This document shows, one piece after another, positions 27,699-36,559 of a DNA stretch of 64,000 nucleotides. The stretch's first letter is position 1, and the number at the start of each line of letters is the position of its first letter. Below the pieces are notes generated by a model. The model ran no database searches. It was given only the letters and a program-made list of their open reading frames with translations, and had not been told where the DNA came from. Source of the DNA: DATAZK01 sp965199805. GTDB lineage: Bacteria > Actinomycetota > Actinomycetes > Frankiales > Frankiaceae. Made by a program: the position numbers and the translations under genes. The stretch spans positions 2,232,001 to 2,296,000 of the forward strand of contig CBDATO010000001.1 of the NCBI GenBank assembly GCA_965199805.1. The letters run 5' to 3'.

Positions 27699-29228
27699 TC
27701 AGGCGGTCTCCGCCGCGGTCTCGAGGGCGAGCGCGTCGGCCGTGGACCGGTCGAGCGGCGGCCCGTCGAGCGGCTCGGCGACCTTCGCGTCGGGCTTCTG
27801 CCGGCGCTCGGTGGCCCAGAGCCAGGTGGCCGGGACGATCGCGATCAACGACAGTGCCGTGAGCCACCAGAAGGTGTGCCGGAACGCGGCGGCGGCACCG
27901 ACCGGGTTGTGGGCGTGAGCGGTCAGCGAGCGCTGCAGGATCACGGTGGCGATCGCGGTGCCGAGCGAGCCGCCGACGCGCTGGACGATGTTGATCTGGG
28001 CGCTGCCGTCCCGGACGTGTCTCTCCCCGAGCGCGCGGAAGGCGACGGCGAACAGCGGCGTGCCGACGGCCCCGAAGCCGACGCCGCGCATCACGTTGAC
28101 GAAGGTGATCAGCACGTACGACGTGTGCTCGTCGAACGTCGTGAACGGGATCAGGCTGGCCGCGCCGATCAGCAGCCCCGCGATGGCGATCCGGCCGCCG
28201 CCGAACCGGTCGGCGATCCGCCCGGCCCGGCTCACCACGAGCACGACGCCGATCGAGATGGGCGCCACCAGCAGGGCGGTGTGGGTGGCGTCCTCTCCCC
28301 GCACGATCTGGAAGTAGAACGGCGTGGTCACCATCGCCGAGAACATCGCCCCGGCCGTGAGCAGCGAGGTGATGGTGACGGCGGTGTAGAGCTTGTTGCG
28401 GAACAGATGCAGGTTGAGCAGCGGCGCCGCCGAGCGCAGCGCGTGCCGGACGAAGATGCCCAGCAGCACGACGCCGAGCAGGATCGCCCCTCCGGTGGGG
28501 ACGGCGAGGACGCCGCCCTTCTCGGCCGTCTCCGAGAGCCCGAAGATCAGGGAGACCGTGCCGATGCCGGCCAGGAAGAGGCCGCTGACGTCGAGCCGGC
28601 CCGCGTCCTCCGGCTCGTCGGCCGGCAGGATCCGTACGCCGAGGTAGAGCGCGATGATGCCGACCGGGATGTTGATCAGGAAGATCCACTGCCAGCCGAA
28701 GGCCTGCAGCAGCAGCCCGCCGATGGTGGGCCCCACGATCGGCGCGATGATCGTCGGCGTCGACAGCACGCCCATGACGCGGCCGAGATTCTCCTTGCCC
28801 GCCGCCCGGACGATGATCATCTGACCGACCGGCATGATCAGGCCGCCGCCGATGCCCTGGAGCACGCGGAACGCGATCAGCGAGCCCGCCGACCAGGCCA
28901 GGCCGCAGGCGGCCGACCCGATCGTGAAGACGAGCAGCGACAGCAGGTAGAGCCGCTTGACCCCGATCCGCCGGGCCGCCCACGCACTGACCGGGACGGT
29001 GGCGGCGAGCGCGAGCAGGTAACTCGTGACGACCCACTGGATCGTGGCGATGTCGGTGTGCAGCTCGCGCGACAGCGAGTCCAGCGCGACGTTGACGACC
29101 ATCGTGTCCAGCACGGACATGACCGAGCCGAGCACGGTGACGGCGCCGATGCGGCGGACGACCGGGTCCAGCCGCTGACGCGGGGCCCGGGCCGGCACTG
29201 GGGCTTTTACGCGGGCTTTCACGCGCAC
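27699..29228 (-). CDS. MFS drug exporter, DHA2 (EmrB/QacA) family
   Basis: The 509-residue membrane protein has about 14 predicted helices. DHA2 signatures include LDTMVVNVALDSLS in TM1, WVVTSYLLALAATVPVSAW, the RVLQGIGGGLIMPVG antiporter motif and TPTIIAPIVGPTIGGLL (motif C). It should export drugs or toxic metabolites using the proton gradient. A GGAG element lies six bases before the GTG. There is no adjacent regulator; the 263-bp region upstream leads to the divergent glycosyltransferase operon. Confidence 0.9.
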   Translation of the reverse strand: MRVKARVKAPVPARAPRQRLDPVVRRIGAVTVLGSVMSVLDTMVVNVALDSLSRELHTDIATIQWVVTSYLLALAATVPVSAWAARRIGVKRLYLLSLLVFTIGSAACGLAWSAGSLIAFRVLQGIGGGLIMPVGQMIIVRAAGKENLGRVMGVLSTPTIIAPIVGPTIGGLLLQAFGWQWIFLINIPVGIIALYLGVRILPADEPEDAGRLDVSGLFLAGIGTVSLIFGLSETAEKGGVLAVPTGGAILLGVVLLGIFVRHALRSAAPLLNLHLFRNKLYTAVTITSLLTAGAMFSAMVTTPFYFQIVRGEDATHTALLVAPISIGVVLVVSRAGRIADRFGGGRIAIAGLLIGAASLIPFTTFDEHTSYVLITFVNVMRGVGFGAVGTPLFAVAFRALGERHVRDGSAQINIVQRVGGSLGTAIATVILQRSLTAHAHNPVGAAAAFRHTFWWLTALSLIAIVPATWLWATERRQKPDAKVAEPLDGPPLDRSTADALALETAAETA

Positions 29229-29451
29229 TCCTGTCGCTCGGTGCTCATGCCGTTCGAAGCTCGGGCCCGCGTCCTTCGGGCAACAGCCGGAAGACTCAAC
29301 GTACGACCGCGCGGTCGGCCGGGTTCCGGCAAGGGGCAGGACCCGCCGTCCGGAATGAGATCTCTGCCGCGCCGGCGCCGTTGAGGTTGCGTGGGCCTGC
29401 CCCGGCGCGGGAGGCTCGGGGGCGGTTCACGCATGCCGGTCAGAAGAGCAC

Positions 29452-29470
29452 CGGGTGACCCTGTCACCCG
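29452..29470. repeat. Perfect 19-bp palindrome before the glycosyltransferase operon
   Basis: CGGGTGAC (29452-29459) and GTCACCCG (29463-29470) form a perfect 8-bp inverted repeat around CCT. It lies six bases before the Shine-Dalgarno AAGGAG of the leader ORF. It could be an operator or an RNA hairpin controlling access to that site. The rest of the 29229-29451 gap shows nothing clear. Confidence 0.55.
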
Positions 29471-29491
29471 AGTCGAAGGAGAACTGACCGC

Positions 29492-29545
29492 ATGACCATT
29501 CAGCATCCGGCCGTGCCCGGGTGGCTTGTCGCGCTCCGTGCCTGA
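29492..29545 (+). CDS. 17-codon leader ORF upstream of the glycosyltransferase operon
   Basis: ATG at 29492 follows AAGGAG (29476-29481) and encodes MTIQHPAVPGWLVALRA, ending at TGA 29543-29545. This is the best ribosome binding site near the operon, while the glycosyltransferase start itself (GTG 29538) has none. The leader stop overlaps the start of the glycosyltransferase by 8 bp, so translation of the leader could re-initiate there. Alternatively a sequencing or true frameshift could fuse the two. No known leader peptide family is recognised. Confidence 0.5.
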   Translation: MTIQHPAVPGWLVALRA

Positions 29546-30665
29546 CTTTTCACCTTCTGACGCAGCACCTGCCGACTCCGACACCCCGAAACTCCGCATC
29601 GCCCTCATCGCGTCGAGTCGCTTCCCGATCCGGGAGCCCTTCGCGGGCGGGCTGGAGGCGCACGTCTGGTCGCTGACCAAGCTGCTGCGCAGCCGGGGCC
29701 ACTCTGTCTCGCTGTTCGCGGCCGAGGGGTCGGACGTGGAGCTCGGCGCCAGGGCCTTCGCGATGAAGCGGCTGCAGCTGTCGGCGCAGGCCAGGCAAGA
29801 CGTCACCTTCGACTCCGGCCTGTCCATGGAGGAGCACCACGCCTACCTCGCGCTGATGATGGACCTCGGGCGGGGTGGGTCGGCGGCGGGCAGCTTCGAC
29901 GTGATCCACAACCACTCGCTGCACTACCTGCCGATCGCGATGTCGCGGCTGCTGTCGATTCCGATGATCTCGACGCTGCACGCCCCGCCGACCCCGTGGC
30001 TCGAGTCGGCGATCCAGATCATCGGCCGGTCGCACGTCCGCTTCGTCGCCGTCAGCCGGCACACCGAGAAGGCGTGGCGCCCGACCACCGGGCCGATCTC
30101 GGTGATCCACAACGGCATCGACTGCGCCCGCTGGCCGCTCGGCCCGGGCGGTGGCCGGCCGGTGTGGACCGGTCGCATCGTCCCCGAGAAGTCGCCGCAC
30201 CTCGCCGCCCGCGCGGCTGTGCTGGCCGGGCGCGGCCTCGACATCGCCGGACCGATCATCGACCGCGGCTACTTCGAGGCGGAGCTCGCCCCGCTGCTCG
30301 ATGACGACATCCGTTACGTCGGGCATCTCACCCACGACGAGCTGTGCAAGGTCGTCGGCCGGGCGAGCTGCGTGCTGGTGACGCCGAGCTGGGACGAGCC
30401 GTTCGGGCTCGTGGTGGCGGAAGCGCTGGCCTCCGGTACGCCGGTGGCCGCCTTCGCGCGTGGCGGCATCCCCGAGATCGTCGACGACTCCTGTGCCCGC
30501 CTCGTCGCCCCGGGTGACGTGTCGGCGCTCGCCGTCGCCCTCCTCGAGGCCGAGCGGCTGCCCCGGGCGGCCGCCCGCAAGCGGGCCGAGGACTTCTGCT
30601 CGGCGGAGGTCATGGCCGACCGCTACGAGTCGCTCTTCCTCGAGGCGGTCGCCGGCCCGTCATGA
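29538..30665 (+). CDS. Family 4 glycosyltransferase (GT-B)
   Basis: The 375-residue protein has a GT-B fold. The N-domain starts at KLRIALIASSRFP with the sugar-acceptor loop PFAGGLEAHVW. The C-domain carries VWTGRIVPEKSPHLA and the donor-binding signature PSWDEPFGLVVAEALASGTPVAAFARGGIPEIV, the usual GT4 E-X7-E motif. GTG 29538 is preferred; TTG 29526 is possible. The gene overlaps the leader ORF at its start and the next glycosyltransferase by 4 bp (ATGA). It likely transfers a sugar from a nucleotide donor at the cytoplasmic face. Acceptor unknown. Confidence 0.88.
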   Translation: MPDFSPSDAAPADSDTPKLRIALIASSRFPIREPFAGGLEAHVWSLTKLLRSRGHSVSLFAAEGSDVELGARAFAMKRLQLSAQARQDVTFDSGLSMEEHHAYLALMMDLGRGGSAAGSFDVIHNHSLHYLPIAMSRLLSIPMISTLHAPPTPWLESAIQIIGRSHVRFVAVSRHTEKAWRPTTGPISVIHNGIDCARWPLGPGGGRPVWTGRIVPEKSPHLAARAAVLAGRGLDIAGPIIDRGYFEAELAPLLDDDIRYVGHLTHDELCKVVGRASCVLVTPSWDEPFGLVVAEALASGTPVAAFARGGIPEIVDDSCARLVAPGDVSALAVALLEAERLPRAAARKRAEDFCSAEVMADRYESLFLEAVAGPS

Positions 30666-31639
30666 TCGGTTACTACGTCCACCACCAGGGCCAGGGTCAC
30701 CTGACGCGGGCGGCGTGCATCGCGGCTGCCTCGAGCGAGGACGTCGTCGTGCTCAGCTCGCTGGCTGCGCCGGCGCCGCCGTCACCCTTCGCCGACTGGG
30801 TCGAGCTGCCGCGCGACGACGCCGACGGCGACCGTGACGCGACGGCCGGCGGTGCGCTGCACTGGGCGCCGCTGGACTCCGCCGGTCACCGCGCGCGGAT
30901 GGCGGGCATCGCCGACTGGGTCACCCGCGCGGCCCCGCGCCTCGTCGTCATCGACGTGTCGGTCGAGGTGGCGACCTTCGTCCGGCTGCTCGGCGTACCG
31001 GTCGTCGTCATGGCGGCCCCCGGGCGTCGTGACGACCCCGTGCACCAGCTCGGCTACCGGCTGGCGAGCGCGATCCTCGCGCCCTGGCCCCGCGAGGTGT
31101 ACGACCCCGCCTACCTGCAGCCGTGGACGCAGAAGGTCACCCACGTCGGGGCGCTCAGCCGCTTCGACGGCCGGCCGGTGTCGGCGCCGGGTGGCGGACG
31201 TCGGGTGCTCGCCCTGTTCGGCAGCGGCGGGTGCGAGGTGTCCGACGCGCAGCTCACGTCGGCGCAGGCGGCCACCCCCGGGTGGAGCTGGACAGCGGCC
31301 GGGGGGCCCGCGAGCTGGACGGCGCAGGTGTGGCCCGACCTGCTGGCGGCGGACGTCGTCGTCGCCCATGCCGGCCTCAACGTGGTAGCGGAGATCGCCG
31401 CGGCCCGGCGCGCAGCCGTTCTGCTGCCGCAGCCGCGCCCCTTCGACGAGCAGCACGAGACGGCGAGCGCCCTGCACGCCGCCGGGATCGTCCACGCCGC
31501 ATCGAGCTGGCCGGCCGCTCCTGACTGGGCTCCGCTGCTGGAGGCCGCGATCGGGCGCGGCGGCGCGGGCTGGGCGAGCTGGAACGCCGGCTCCGGCGCA
31601 GCCCGGGCCGCCGAGGTGCTGGCGGGTCTGCATGTCTGA
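30662..31639 (+). CDS. MurG-like GT-B glycosyltransferase
   Basis: This 325-residue protein begins YYVHHQGQGHLTRA, the GxGH loop of MurG/GT28-type transferases. Its C-domain contains VVAHAGLNVVAEIAAARRAAVLLPQPRPFDEQHETA, matching the GT28 donor-binding helix (HAG.N...E....). It has no membrane segment. It overlaps its neighbours on both sides by 4 and 8 bp, so the operon is translationally coupled. It could transfer GlcNAc or a hexuronic acid; the sugar cannot be assigned. Confidence 0.8.
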   Translation: MIGYYVHHQGQGHLTRAACIAAASSEDVVVLSSLAAPAPPSPFADWVELPRDDADGDRDATAGGALHWAPLDSAGHRARMAGIADWVTRAAPRLVVIDVSVEVATFVRLLGVPVVVMAAPGRRDDPVHQLGYRLASAILAPWPREVYDPAYLQPWTQKVTHVGALSRFDGRPVSAPGGGRRVLALFGSGGCEVSDAQLTSAQAATPGWSWTAAGGPASWTAQVWPDLLAADVVVAHAGLNVVAEIAAARRAAVLLPQPRPFDEQHETASALHAAGIVHAASSWPAAPDWAPLLEAAIGRGGAGWASWNAGSGAARAAEVLAGLHV

Positions 31640-33491
31640 GGTCTCCACCGCCGTCGTCACCGTCGTCGCCGGCCGCCACGATCACCTGCGGGCCCAGCGC
31701 CGCGGCCTGCTCGCCGGTGCCGTCGTCCCCGACCTGCACGTGGTGGTCTCTCTCGGCGACCCGGGGGTGGCGGCGGTGCTGGCCGAGCTGCCGGAGCTGC
31801 CGACGCTCGAGGTGACGCTGCCCCAGCCGGACCGACGGCTGGCGCTCGCCGCCGCCCGTAACGCGGGTGCACAGGCCGCCGTCGACGCCGGTGCCAAGCT
31901 GCTCGTCATGCTCGACGTCGACTGCATCCCCGCCCCCGAGCTCGTCACCGGTTACGCGGCCGCGGCCCGGTCCGTCCCCGGACTGCTCGCCGGCACGGTC
32001 ACCTACCTGCCCCGGACGCCGGACGGCGGGTGGACGCCGGCCGGGCTCGCAGCCGCGTACGCACCTCACGTCGCGCGTCCGGTGGCGGCCCCGGGCGAGA
32101 CCCTGCCCGGGGAGCACGCGCTCTTTTGGTCGTTGTCGTTCGCCGTGAGCGCCGCCGACTGGCAGCGGATCGGCGGCTTCAGCACCGATTACGCCGGCTA
32201 CGGCGGCGAGGACACCGACTTCGCCATGAAGGCCAAGGCGCGCCGCATCCCGCTCACCTGGATCGCCGGTGCCGACGCCTACCACCAGCACCATCCGGTC
32301 AGCCGGCCACCGGTCGAGCACCGCGACGACATCCTGCGCAACGGCGCCGTCTTCGCCCGGCGCTGGGGCTGGTGGCCGATGGCGGGCTGGCTCGACGACT
32401 TCGAGCGGCTCGGCCTCGCCCGCCGTGCGCCGTGGGGATGGCAGGCGGGCCCGTCGGTGCGCCTGGCGGAGAGCCCGACCCGGCATCCGTACGTCACCGC
32501 CGTCCGTCCCACGGGCGCCGTCGCCGTGCACGCCGGACGCCAGCAGGGCTGGGAGCCCGACCCGCTCCTGCGCCCGGAGACGCTCGCCCGGCTCGCCCCC
32601 GACCTCGACCTGGTGCACCTGCACTTCGGCTACGACCACCTGAGCGTGACGGAGCTGCAGGCCTGGCTCGCCGCGCTCCGCTCCCACGGGCTGCCGCTGG
32701 TGCTGACCGTGCACGACCTGCGCAACCCGCACCACGCGACGCGGGGGCTGCACGAGGCCCACCTCGCCGTGCTGACCGCGGCGGCGGATGCCGTCCTCAC
32801 CCTCACCCCGGCCGCCGCCCGGCAGCTCGAGGCGGAGTACGGGGTCGCGGCCGAGGTCGTCGCCCATCCCACGCTGAGCGGCGAGCACGACATCGATCCC
32901 GGCACCGTTCCGGCCACGGAGACCGGGCTGGTCCTGCTCCATCTCAAGTCGGTCCGGCGCAACGTCTGCGAGCCCGGCCGGCTTGCGGCCGCGGCAGCGC
33001 GTGGTGCGGGCCGGGCCGGAGGGCGGCTGCTGGTCGGACTGCACCGCGACCTCGCCGGCGGCCCCGCGCATGCCGAGCTGCTCGCGGCGCAGGCCGAGGC
33101 GCCGTTCGAGCTGTGGCTGCACGACCGGCTGGACGACGACGAGCTGCACCGGCTGGTCGGCCGGGCGCACGCACTGGTGCTGCCGTACCGGTTCGGCACC
33201 CACTCCGGGCTCCTCGAGCTGTGCCGCGACCTGGGCACCCGGGTGGTCGCACCGGAGTGCGGCGCGTACGGCGGGCCCGGCGGGCAGTGGCCCGATGTCG
33301 CCGGCTACCGCAACGACGAGGACTCCGGTCTCGACGAGCCGTCGCTAGCGGCCGCCGTCGCATCGGCCGTGCGCCGTCCGCCGCCGGAGCCGGCCGATCG
33401 GGCCGCCCGGCTGGCCGAACGGGAGCAGGTACGCCAGGCGCACCAGCGCGTCTACGACCGGGTCCTGCACGGCCGGATGGTCCGATCGTGA
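31632..33491 (+). CDS. Two-domain glycosyltransferase, GT-A (GT2/GT7C-like) then GT-B
   Basis: In this 619-residue fusion, residues 1-235 form a GT-A domain with the metal-binding DVD in LVMLDVDCIP (95-97) and the GYGGEDTDFAMKAK signature of the galactosyltransferase C-terminal family at about 189-201. Residues about 290-610 form a GT-B-like domain with VHLHFGYDHL, LVLTVHDLRNP, LLHLKSVRRN and LPYRFGTHSGLLELCRDLG. Two catalytic units suggest sequential addition of two sugars. The gene overlaps both neighbours (8 bp upstream, GTGA downstream). The domain order is the reverse of that in the next gene. Confidence 0.82.
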   Translation: MSEVSTAVVTVVAGRHDHLRAQRRGLLAGAVVPDLHVVVSLGDPGVAAVLAELPELPTLEVTLPQPDRRLALAAARNAGAQAAVDAGAKLLVMLDVDCIPAPELVTGYAAAARSVPGLLAGTVTYLPRTPDGGWTPAGLAAAYAPHVARPVAAPGETLPGEHALFWSLSFAVSAADWQRIGGFSTDYAGYGGEDTDFAMKAKARRIPLTWIAGADAYHQHHPVSRPPVEHRDDILRNGAVFARRWGWWPMAGWLDDFERLGLARRAPWGWQAGPSVRLAESPTRHPYVTAVRPTGAVAVHAGRQQGWEPDPLLRPETLARLAPDLDLVHLHFGYDHLSVTELQAWLAALRSHGLPLVLTVHDLRNPHHATRGLHEAHLAVLTAAADAVLTLTPAAARQLEAEYGVAAEVVAHPTLSGEHDIDPGTVPATETGLVLLHLKSVRRNVCEPGRLAAAAARGAGRAGGRLLVGLHRDLAGGPAHAELLAAQAEAPFELWLHDRLDDDELHRLVGRAHALVLPYRFGTHSGLLELCRDLGTRVVAPECGAYGGPGGQWPDVAGYRNDEDSGLDEPSLAAAVASAVRRPPPEPADRAARLAEREQVRQAHQRVYDRVLHGRMVRS

Positions 33492-35824
33492 CCCGGATCC
33501 TGCACCTGGTCATCGGCCCGCGTGAGCACGGCGTCATCCGTCACGCCGAGCTCGTCGCCACCGGCTGCGGCCACGACATCCGGGCGTACGAGCGGGCCGC
33601 CGACGTCGATGTGCCCGGCGGCTACGACGTGGTGCACGTGCCGTTCACCGAGCAGCTCTTCGGCCCCGGCGATCCCGCGGAGGCCTTCGACGAGGTGGCC
33701 GCGGCCGTACGGGCCTGCGGGGCGGTCCTGTCGGTCACGCTGCACGACGTCCCGCAGGGCAGCAGCCCGCTCCAGGTGCGCCGGCGCGCGGTCTACCGGC
33801 GGGTGGTCGCGGCCGCCAGGGGCGTGGTGGTCAGCAGCTGGGCCGAGCTCGCGCACGCCGAGGCCCTCGACAGCCCGGGAGCTCTCACCGAGGGCGTCCG
33901 TACCCGGCGGGTCATCCCGCTGCCGGTCGGCGAGGCGGCTGCTCTCGGCGCGCCCGCAGGACGCCCCGAGGGATGGAGCGGTGCCGACGTCGGCGTCCTC
34001 GGCTTCGTCTACCCCGACCGCGGCTACGACGCCGTCCTGCGCGCCCTGCCGGAAGGCGTCGGCCTGGTGGCCATCGGGCGCGCCGCCGACCGGCACGCCG
34101 AGCTGCCCGCCGAGCTCGCCGGCCTCGCCCGTGACCTCGGCCGGTCCTGGGACGTCACCGGCTTCGTCCCCGACGACCAGCTCGCCGCCCGGCTCGCGGG
34201 CATCGCGGTGCCGGTCGCGCCCAACCGGCACTGCATGGCATCGGCCTCCATCGCGACCTGGCTCGCGCACGGTCGCCGGCCGCTGGTGCCGGTCAGCCCG
34301 TACACCTGCGAGCTGGCCCGGGCCCGGCCCGACACGCTCACGCTGTACGACCCCGACGATCCGCAGGCGCTCGGCGCCGCGATAGCGCGTGCGCGCGCGA
34401 ACCCCGCCGGCACCTGGCTGCCCCCGGGCGTGCAGGCCGGGCCGTCGCCCTGCGAGGTCGCCGACGAGTACGGACGGCACTTCGCCGCCTGCGCCCCACC
34501 CGTCGCGCCCCGGATCGGCCCGGGGCGGGTGCGGGTCCCCGGCAACCGCTGGGACCTGCTGGACGACATGCGGCCCACCACCGCGCCCACCGTCAGCGTC
34601 GTGATCCCGTACTTCGAGGCGCAGCGGCAGCTCGACCTGGTGCTGACCGGACTCGCCGCCCAGACCCACCCGCTCACCCGGCTGCAGGTGATCGTCGCCG
34701 ACGACGGATCAGCCCGGCTGCCGGTCGTTCCCGCCGACGGTCCGCTCGACGTCACGGTGGTCCGGCAGCCCGACCAGGGCTTCCGCGCGGCGGCAGCGCG
34801 CAACCTCGGCGCCGCCGGAGCCGACGGTGACGTGCTCGTCTTCCTCGACGGCGACACGGTGCCGGCTCCTGACTTCGTACGCGAGCTCGTGCGCCTGCCC
34901 GCGCTCACCGGTGACGCCCTGGTCGTGGGTCGCCGCGAGCACGTCGACCTCTCCGGATGGACGGGGCACCGCCTGCAGGCGTGGCTCACCGGCTCGGCGA
35001 CCCCGCCGCCGCGGCTGACCGATCCCGCCTGGCTGCGCGACGGCTATGCCTGGTCGCGGCACCTGCTCGACGTGGACGCCCGGTCTTACCGGTACGTCAT
35101 CAGCGCGGTGCTCGGGATCTCGGCCGACCTGTTCCGCGAGCTCGACGGCTTCTGCGCCGAGTTCACCGGCTACGGCGGCGAGGACTGGGAGCTGGCCTAC
35201 CGGGCCTACGTGGCCGGCGGGCTGCTGGCCCACGAGCCTCGAGCGCTCGCCTGGCACGACGGGCCGGAGTGGGCCGAACGTGACGGGGTCGCCGACCGCT
35301 CGAAGGAGGCGGAGAGCCGGCGGGTCGCGTACTGGATCCCGGACGGTTCGTCGGCGGTCGATGAGCGATGCTCGCCGTACCCGATGGTGGTGGTGCGTCT
35401 CGAGGTGGGCGACCCCGCCGTGGCCGTGGTCGCGGCCCGCAGTGCCCTCGATTCCGGATGTGACTGCGGCATCTGGCTGCACGGACCTGGCGCCGAGGAG
35501 GTGGCCGACACCGTCGGCCATCGCCGCGTGGTCACCGGGACGGTGCCGCCCGCCGTCACCGCCCGCGCGCGGGTCGTCGTCACGGCCGCGGCAGGCCGCC
35601 GGCCCGGACCGGCGCTCGCCCGGATGAGCGACCTGATCGAGGGCACAGCAAGGTACGGGCTCGTACGCACCCCGGACCTGACGGCCTACGACCAGCGGGC
35701 CGTGGCCCGGGCGCGGCGCTGGCACGCCGACCCGTCGGGCCTCGCCGTCACCGCACTCGGGCTCAGCGGGATCGACGTGACCGCACCGTGTTCGTCAGCC
35801 GGGTCAGCACCGACTGCACGCTGA
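33488..35824 (+). CDS. Two-domain glycosyltransferase, GT-B then GT-A (GT2/GT7C-like)
   Basis: The 778-residue protein has a GT-B-like N-terminal half (about 1-340; HLVIGPREHGVIRHAEL, VLGFVYPDRGYDAVLRAL, VPVAPNRHCMASASIATWL). A GT2 domain follows (about 367-640) with VSVVIPYFEAQRQLD, VADDGS, the DGD metal site in FLDGDTVP, and GYGGEDWELAYRAY. The last 140 residues form an additional alpha/beta region without a clear motif. The start GTG overlaps the previous stop (GTGA). It is the last gene of the operon and its end overlaps a convergent small gene by 62 bp. Its mirrored architecture relative to the preceding fusion is unusual. Confidence 0.82.
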   Translation: MTRILHLVIGPREHGVIRHAELVATGCGHDIRAYERAADVDVPGGYDVVHVPFTEQLFGPGDPAEAFDEVAAAVRACGAVLSVTLHDVPQGSSPLQVRRRAVYRRVVAAARGVVVSSWAELAHAEALDSPGALTEGVRTRRVIPLPVGEAAALGAPAGRPEGWSGADVGVLGFVYPDRGYDAVLRALPEGVGLVAIGRAADRHAELPAELAGLARDLGRSWDVTGFVPDDQLAARLAGIAVPVAPNRHCMASASIATWLAHGRRPLVPVSPYTCELARARPDTLTLYDPDDPQALGAAIARARANPAGTWLPPGVQAGPSPCEVADEYGRHFAACAPPVAPRIGPGRVRVPGNRWDLLDDMRPTTAPTVSVVIPYFEAQRQLDLVLTGLAAQTHPLTRLQVIVADDGSARLPVVPADGPLDVTVVRQPDQGFRAAAARNLGAAGADGDVLVFLDGDTVPAPDFVRELVRLPALTGDALVVGRREHVDLSGWTGHRLQAWLTGSATPPPRLTDPAWLRDGYAWSRHLLDVDARSYRYVISAVLGISADLFRELDGFCAEFTGYGGEDWELAYRAYVAGGLLAHEPRALAWHDGPEWAERDGVADRSKEAESRRVAYWIPDGSSAVDERCSPYPMVVVRLEVGDPAVAVVAARSALDSGCDCGIWLHGPGAEEVADTVGHRRVVTGTVPPAVTARARVVVTAAAGRRPGPALARMSDLIEGTARYGLVRTPDLTAYDQRAVARARRWHADPSGLAVTALGLSGIDVTAPCSSAGSAPTAR

Positions 35825-36209
35825 TCCGGCGCGGCTTGAGCAGCGCGAGCAGCAGTGACGCAGCCTCGCGGCGGCGGGCCACCTGCACGTGCGGGTTGGC
35901 GACGACGAGCTGGGAGATCCGCGAGCGGCCGGGGCCGCCCAGGGTCACCAGGGGGCCGCCGGCGTCGACCAGTGTCACCGTGAGGCCGGCGGCATCGATC
36001 GCGTCGAGCGAGCGGGTCACCGCCCGGCGGCGGGCCCCGAGGCCGGCCGGCAGCGCGCGGTCGACCTCACGCAGCCGCCCGGCGAACGCAGCAGCGTCGT
36101 CGACGGCGACGGTCAGTCGAGACCCGTCGCCGTCGATCCGCGCGACCACCCCATCGACGGTCAGCTGGAGGTCAGCCGTGACGTGCAACGGTGTGGTCGG
36201 CGACGTCAT
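35763..36209 (-). CDS. Conserved-looking hypothetical protein
   Basis: I do not recognise a family for this 148-residue cytoplasmic protein. It has a beta-rich first half (LHVTADLQLTVDGVVARIDGDGSRLTVAV), a central helical stretch, VTLVDAGGPLVTLGG and a basic C-terminus (TRLTNTVRSRRSR). It overlaps the upstream gene on the same strand by 4 bp (ATGA) and the end of the large glycosyltransferase by 62 bp on the opposite strand. Its coupling to the 82-residue gene argues that it is real. Confidence 0.6.
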   Translation of the reverse strand: MTSPTTPLHVTADLQLTVDGVVARIDGDGSRLTVAVDDAAAFAGRLREVDRALPAGLGARRRAVTRSLDAIDAAGLTVTLVDAGGPLVTLGGPGRSRISQLVVANPHVQVARRREAASLLLALLKPRRISVQSVLTRLTNTVRSRRSR

Positions 36210-36454
36210 CGCGGTGTGCGGGCGTTCTCTTCGGTGGTGATGCGCAGCGTGCCGTTGAGCTTCCAGGTCGCGCGCGGAGCCTCGGTGCCGGTCTCGCGCG
36301 GCACCTCGACGGTCATGTTCACGAACTCGTAGTTGATGGCGGCGCCCTTACCCGTGAGGTAGGCCCACATCTCCTTGCCGAGGTCGGCAAAGCTCGTCGT
36401 CTCGTGCGACTTGATGTCGCGTGAGCCCATGGCGGCGTCGGTGCTCTCAGTCAT
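36206..36454 (-). CDS. Small conserved-looking protein
   Basis: The 82-residue protein starts at ATG 36454 with GGGAG five to six bases upstream. An acidic N-terminus precedes SHETTSFADLGKEMWAYLTGKGAAINYEF and a beta-type VNMTVEVPRETG, RATWKLNGTLRITT. No family is recognised. It is the first gene of a two-gene minus-strand operon and is divergent from glutathione peroxidase across a 118-bp regulatory region. Confidence 0.65.
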   Translation of the reverse strand: MTESTDAAMGSRDIKSHETTSFADLGKEMWAYLTGKGAAINYEFVNMTVEVPRETGTEAPRATWKLNGTLRITTEENARTPR

Positions 36455-36489
36455 TGCTCTCCCAGGTGGTGAACTCGGTGAAATCCGAA

Positions 36490-36522
36490 GCCCTAACCCT
36501 TTACGGGGCCGACCCTTAGGGC
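36490..36522. promoter_or_regulatory. Inverted repeat in the divergent gap before glutathione peroxidase
   Basis: GCCCTAA (36490-36496) and TTAGGGC (36516-36522) form a perfect 7-bp inverted repeat about 50-80 bp upstream of the presumed peroxidase transcription start. The position suits an activator or a repressor shared by the divergent genes. Confidence 0.4.
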
Positions 36523-36559
36523 AACTCGGACCCCGTGCAGGTGGGGGTCGGCTGCGGCG

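Noticed and set aside
32030..33487. A long N-terminal extension of the last glycosyltransferase frame
   Set aside because: It lies out of frame within the preceding glycosyltransferase gene, is Arg/Gly/Ala-rich, and the GTGA overlap at 33488 marks the true start.
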